Source: Lumbricus terrestris | Taxonomy: Eukaryota; Annelida; Clitellata; Crassiclitellata; Lumbricidae | Direction of reading: 5' to 3' | Assembly (NCBI GenBank): GCA_949752735.1 | Contig: OX457038.1 | Coordinates: forward strand, 19,891,512 to 19,955,511 | Length of the DNA stretch: 64,000 nucleotides | Shown here: in pieces, positions 60,561 to 64,000 of the stretch | How positions within the stretch are numbered: the stretch's first letter is position 1 | How the letters are laid out: every line of letters starts with the position of its first letter | Notes under the pieces: generated by a model | Database searches by the model: none | What the model was told of the DNA's origin: nothing | What the model saw: the letters and a program-made list of their open reading frames with translations, nothing else | Program-made: the position numbers and the translations under genes

Positions 60561-60780
60561 TGGGGCGCGGTGGTGTAGTGGTGGCGTCGTTGCCTTGAAG
60601 CCGGAAGGTTCGAGGTTCGAATCCACATCAAGTCGCCGCGTATGGACCTTGGGCTAGTCTTTCACTCGCAATTGCTCAGCGCTTCGGCGTGAAACTCCGA
60701 TGCAGTGTCCGCTCTGCAGTCGGGAGCACCTCTGAGTAGAAGCTTGAAGGGCGCTATAACACGTGCACATACAAACATAG
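60561..60780 (+). mobile_element. tRNA-derived SINE, copy 2
   Basis: Starts TGGGGCGCGGTGGTGTAGTG, A box TGGTGTAGTGG (60571-60581), B box GGTTCGAATCC (60614-60624), body with GCTCAGCGCTTCGGCGTG, 3' module GAAGGGCGCTATAACACGTG and a short CATACAAACATA tail. Same family as 20535-20764 in the opposite orientation. Confidence 0.9.
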
Positions 60781-61110
60781 TCTATGCAGGGATTGTAGGC
60801 CTATAGGGAAAACATTGTGTCCGCTCGAGAATGGTATGAAATGGAATAGATAGAGTGCAAAAAACTCTCACAGCCTATTCGCCCGCTATAGACTGCATAG
60901 ATCTAAGTCAGTGTAATGCGCCACACCACTGGTCGATTCGCGACAGACCGGTTAGGAACCTCTCTGCTATAGTGCCCAAAAATGAGATACATGTAATTAT
61001 ATGCCACGTGTTTCTGGTGTGAATGCAATGTTCAATGCTACTGTAGCTGACACGCGCATGAGACTAAGTGTTTTCGCGACAAAATTATCTGTTTGCCTTC
61101 TATTTATTTT
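60781..61110. other. Spacer, no gene recognised
   Basis: Nothing recognisable between the SINE and the composite element. Confidence 0.45.
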
Positions 61111-61880
61111 AGTCCAGGCAATCTAGCTCAAATATACAGTGAACCTGGGCAAAATTGTAACAGAAGCTTTTAAGACGGTTTCCTGCTCAGAATTTTCTGC
61201 TGAATAACATATCCAAAATCCGACAAAATCCGACCATGGGGTCACCCCCAAAATGGGGTTCAAAATATGATGGGTTTTCATGCTTTTTTACATTGAATAT
61301 CGGGCTGCTAGTACAGCGGCCTGTTTAAAAAATGATTCACTTTGCGATACAAGCATGATATTTGATACATTCTACGAACATGTCATAAGAAAAAGATTTG
61401 GCTATAGGGTCATCGCATATTTGACCCCTGGCCCCAATGGCAGCCATTTTTCAAAATGGCCCCCTGTTTACAGATTTTAAATTATCTCAGCTTTCAGTAC
61501 ACTTAGAATCGTCATATTGGTGTCTAAACATACATAGTTAGGGGCGAGGATTCCAACAGAGCCATTGCAAATGTTCCCCACGGCTTCAATGGCGGCCATT
61601 TTCCAAAATGGCCGACCAAAATAAAAAAAATTTCAATATCTCATCTTCCAATACACCTAGAAATGTCATCTTGGTGTCTAAACATACATAGTTTGAGGCG
61701 AGGATTCCATCAGAGCCATTGCAAATATTCCCCACGGCTTCAATGGCGGCCATTTTCCAAAATGGCCGACCAAAATAAAAAAATTCAATATTCCAGTACA
61801 CCTAGAAATGTCATCTTGGTGTCTAAACATACATAGTCAGAGGCGAGGATTCCAACAGAGCCATTGCAAATGTTCCCCAC

Positions 61881-63013
61881 AAGCAGGTCGATGCTGGTCT
61901 TAAGCAACCACGTGGGCATGGTGTCCTTCATCGAGTACTTGTCGGCGGCGTCATTGACCAACCGGCAGATGGCGTCAGTTGTGACGGGCTCAAAACCGGT
62001 CTGCCATCGCAATATCGCGAAACACCGGTGACGGTACGCCCTCAGTGGCCGACCTGATGTCGGAGACTCGTTGGTCGAAGTAGTCGGCGAAAGCCGAAAG
62101 CCGAAAGCCCCGGGTCAGCAGCAGGTGCAGCGTCCTGGTCCCTGCCAAGTCCATTGCTGATCGCTTGCCATAGCGACCCCGAATCACGCTGGGAGTCAAC
62201 CTTCGACCTCCAGAAGCGACCCCGTCTTGGCCGTACGAGGCAGTGCATTGACTTCAATGCCCCCATCCAAATGCTATGGGTGCTCTCCGTGCGCAACCTC
62301 TTGAAGAGACGCTGAAGCTGCCTGGCATAACGCTTCGCAGAGCGGGAATCAGAGTTGTACCACTTGTTGGATGTGCCTCGAACCCGACAGGTGATCTTGG
62401 TCATCGGCGCTTGTGTGTCGAGCAAGGTTGTGATCACCTCATCGAAGCGTGAGGCCATCGAGTCTGCGCCGGTGCCGGTCAGAAACCCAGCGGATCCATC
62501 GCAGAGGCAGGAGGCTTTGAGATCGGTCTTGAGCCGATCGACGTCGAATCCCCTCCAGGATCTGCGACGCTGAGTTCTGTAGACTGCTGTCTCGACTGGA
62601 GCGCGAAAACGTCGGCGTCCTTGTGCCACGTTTCAGTGAGGCCGATGATATCGAGTCCCATATCGAGCCAGCACTGCTTTACAACGTCGACCTTCTTGGC
62701 GAGAGAGCGAACGTTGAGCGTGGTGCACTTGAGCTGATGAGAGGCATGCCGAGGTGGATCTCTGACTGGATGAGCATAACTCCGATCTACAGGAGACGAC
62801 ACCGATGGAATTGGTGAAGATCCGGAACCGTCGACGGTGGATGCGATGGGACTTGGTGGTCGATTACCAGTGATCACAGGAACAAAGCCCCGTGGCACCG
62901 AGGTCAATACACCCGAGAGCTTCGAGTGGAGATACAGACTTGTTGATTCTGCTTCTGTACCATGCCAAGGACAATGAGCGGCGCTATATAAATGTTCAAT
63001 TACAATTACAATT
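61881..63013 (-). pseudogene. CR1/L2-like LINE, rearranged and 5'-inverted
   Basis: Minus-strand fragments in order: CTTLNVRSLAKKVDVVKQCW and DIIGLTETWH (start of an apurinic-type endonuclease, 62479-62907 frame); then directly SWRGFDVDRLKTDLKASCLC through TRVRGTSNKWYNSDSRSAKR-like linker sequence (62042-62629 frame), so about 200 residues of endonuclease are missing; then FEPVTTDAICRLVNDAADK and MPTWLLKTSIDLL (start of the reverse transcriptase), stopping at 61881. The plus strand at about 62940-63013 carries an apparent LINE 3' end: GAGCGGCGCTATATAAATG then AATTACAATTACAATTACAA. Opposite orientations of the 5' and 3' parts suggest twin-priming inversion. Not functional. Confidence 0.75.
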
Positions 63014-63255
63014 ACAATGGCTTCAAGCCCTGCTATCGCAGTGATATAAGACGGGGATTACATCCAAATCCTGTCTATGATATCTGCAGCATTCAAACCA
63101 TGTTGGGCATTGACACCTGCAGGTTTCTCTTGTTTCTGCATGCTTTCACGGGATGTGATACCACATCCAGAATTTTTTCTGTGAATGATTTCAAGCACAT
63201 TGAGGTCGTCAGCAGCCCGATATTCAATGTAAAAGAGCTCTGTTGGAATCATTGA
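63014..63255 (+). pseudogene. Fragment of an uncharacterised TE-linked protein
   Basis: Plus frame reading from the LINE tail: DICSIQTMLGIDTCRFLLFL then HAFTGCDTTSRIF, ending in TGA at 63253-63255. HAFTGCDTTS is the signature of large, high-copy uncharacterised proteins in many aquatic animals (recalled, not searched). The frame is truncated upstream by the LINE and runs downstream into inverted-arm sequence: AGCAGCCCGATATTCAATGT inside its last codons recurs at 63641-63660. Function unknown; dead fragment. Confidence 0.6.
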
Positions 63256-63831
63256 CCCTAACTATGTATGTTTAGACACCAAGATGACATTTCTAGGTGC
63301 ACTGGAAGCTGAGATATTGAAAATTTTGTATTTTGGTCGGCCATTTTGGAATATGGCCGCCATTGAAGCCGTGGTGAACATTTACAATGGCTCTGTTGGA
63401 ATCCTCGCCCCTAACTATGTATGTTTAGACACCGAGATGACAATTCTAAGTGTACTGGAGGCTGAGATAATTTAAAATCTGTAATCCGGTGCCATTTTGA
63501 AAAATGGCTGCCATTGGGGCCAGAGGTCAAATATGTGATGGCCCTATATCCAAATCTTTTTCTTGTGACATGTTCGTAGAATGTATCAAATATCAAGCTT
63601 GTATCATAAAGTGAACCATTTTTAACCAGGTCGCTGTACTAGCAGCCCGATATTCAATGTAAAAAAGCATGAAAACCCATCATATTTTGAACCCCATTTT
63701 GGGGGGTGACCCCATGGTCGGATTTTGTCGGATTTTGGATATGTTATTCAGCAGAAAATTCTGAGCAGGAAACCGTCTTAAAAGCTTCTGTTACAATTTT
63801 GCCCAGGTGAAACTGTAAATTGCCTGGACTA

Positions 63832-64000
63832 TTTTTGATTCGCCACATTGGGATTACAGTAGAAAAAAATGCATTGTAGAACTGGAGCATGCATACGAAG
63901 GGTTTCTATAATAAATTATTATGTACTGAATATTTCCGTAACAAAGCCTTTGAAAGGTACCAGTCCCCTGCTTCCAATTAAATCTCATGCTATACATAGC
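63832..64000. other. End of window, nothing recognised
   Basis: No element or coding motif seen. Confidence 0.4.

Larger units (their letters stand above)
61111..63831. mobile_element. Composite element with long inverted repeats
   Basis: Outer ends AGTCCAGGCAAT and its complement, then CCTGGGCAAAATTGTAACAG and long inverted arms (about 61143-61880 and 63250-63805). Inside the arms a unit of roughly 150 bp is repeated (three in the left arm, two in the right; TGTCTAAACATACATAG landmarks at about 61521, 61675, 61820 and, inverted, 63271 and 63424), each with an ATGGCGGCCATTTT / AAAATGGCC palindrome. The centre holds an inverted LINE piece and a fragment of an uncharacterised protein. TA flanks are possible on both sides; the superfamily is unassigned. 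Confidence 0.8.

Noticed and set aside
60561..60640. Functional tRNA gene
   Set aside because: A and B boxes are present, but the sequence continues into a SINE body and tail and a second copy with the same body exists at 20.6 kb.

Overview
This window looks like nuclear DNA of a marine invertebrate animal. It is AT-rich, dominated by dispersed and tandem repeats, has no operon-like gene packing, and contains one long convincing coding region: an intronless rhodopsin-family (class A) neuropeptide GPCR on the minus strand at 18.6-19.9 kb. The short palindrome TAGGCCTA and its flanking variants recur dozens of times across the window. I associate that habit with echinoderm-like and some other marine invertebrate genomes, but the species cannot be fixed from sequence alone.

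Layout. 0-18.5 kb: gene-free, with microsatellites, MITE-like elements and hAT-type insertions, two of them framed by exact 8-bp target-site or terminal-repeat evidence (6.07-7.19 and 14.55-16.15 kb). 18.6-19.9 kb: the GPCR. 20.2-34.0 kb: repeat cluster with a tRNA-derived SINE, a 27-bp satellite (about 41 copies), a 19-bp satellite (about 21 copies), long GTAT microsatellites, a 29-bp satellite (about 34 copies), five hAT-type insertions with exact 8-bp target duplications, and a 1.4-kb inverted-repeat element that still encodes a PHD-like zinc finger. 34-45 kb: mostly unannotatable DNA with microsatellites and degenerate MITEs. 45.6-54.5 kb: nested transposons, including a three-level hAT nest and a mariner element inserted inside a hAT element. 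54.5-64 kb: a pentamer array, a decayed copy of an uncharacterised transposon-associated protein, a LINE 3' end, a second SINE copy, and a 2.7-kb composite element with long inverted repeats, internal 150-bp subrepeats, an apparently 5'-inverted LINE and a fragment of an uncharacterised protein.

How the parts relate. The GPCR is the only probable host gene. Everything else supported here is transposon- or satellite-derived. Twelve hAT-type insertions can be delimited to the base because their 8-bp target duplications are intact. Five insertions belong to one roughly 200-bp MITE family. The SINEs share a 3' module with each other and, at its very end, with a LINE tail, as expected if SINEs borrow LINE machinery. 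No RNA genes (other than SINE heads), CRISPR arrays or prokaryote-like features were seen. Family assignments rest on motif recognition by eye; no database search was possible.
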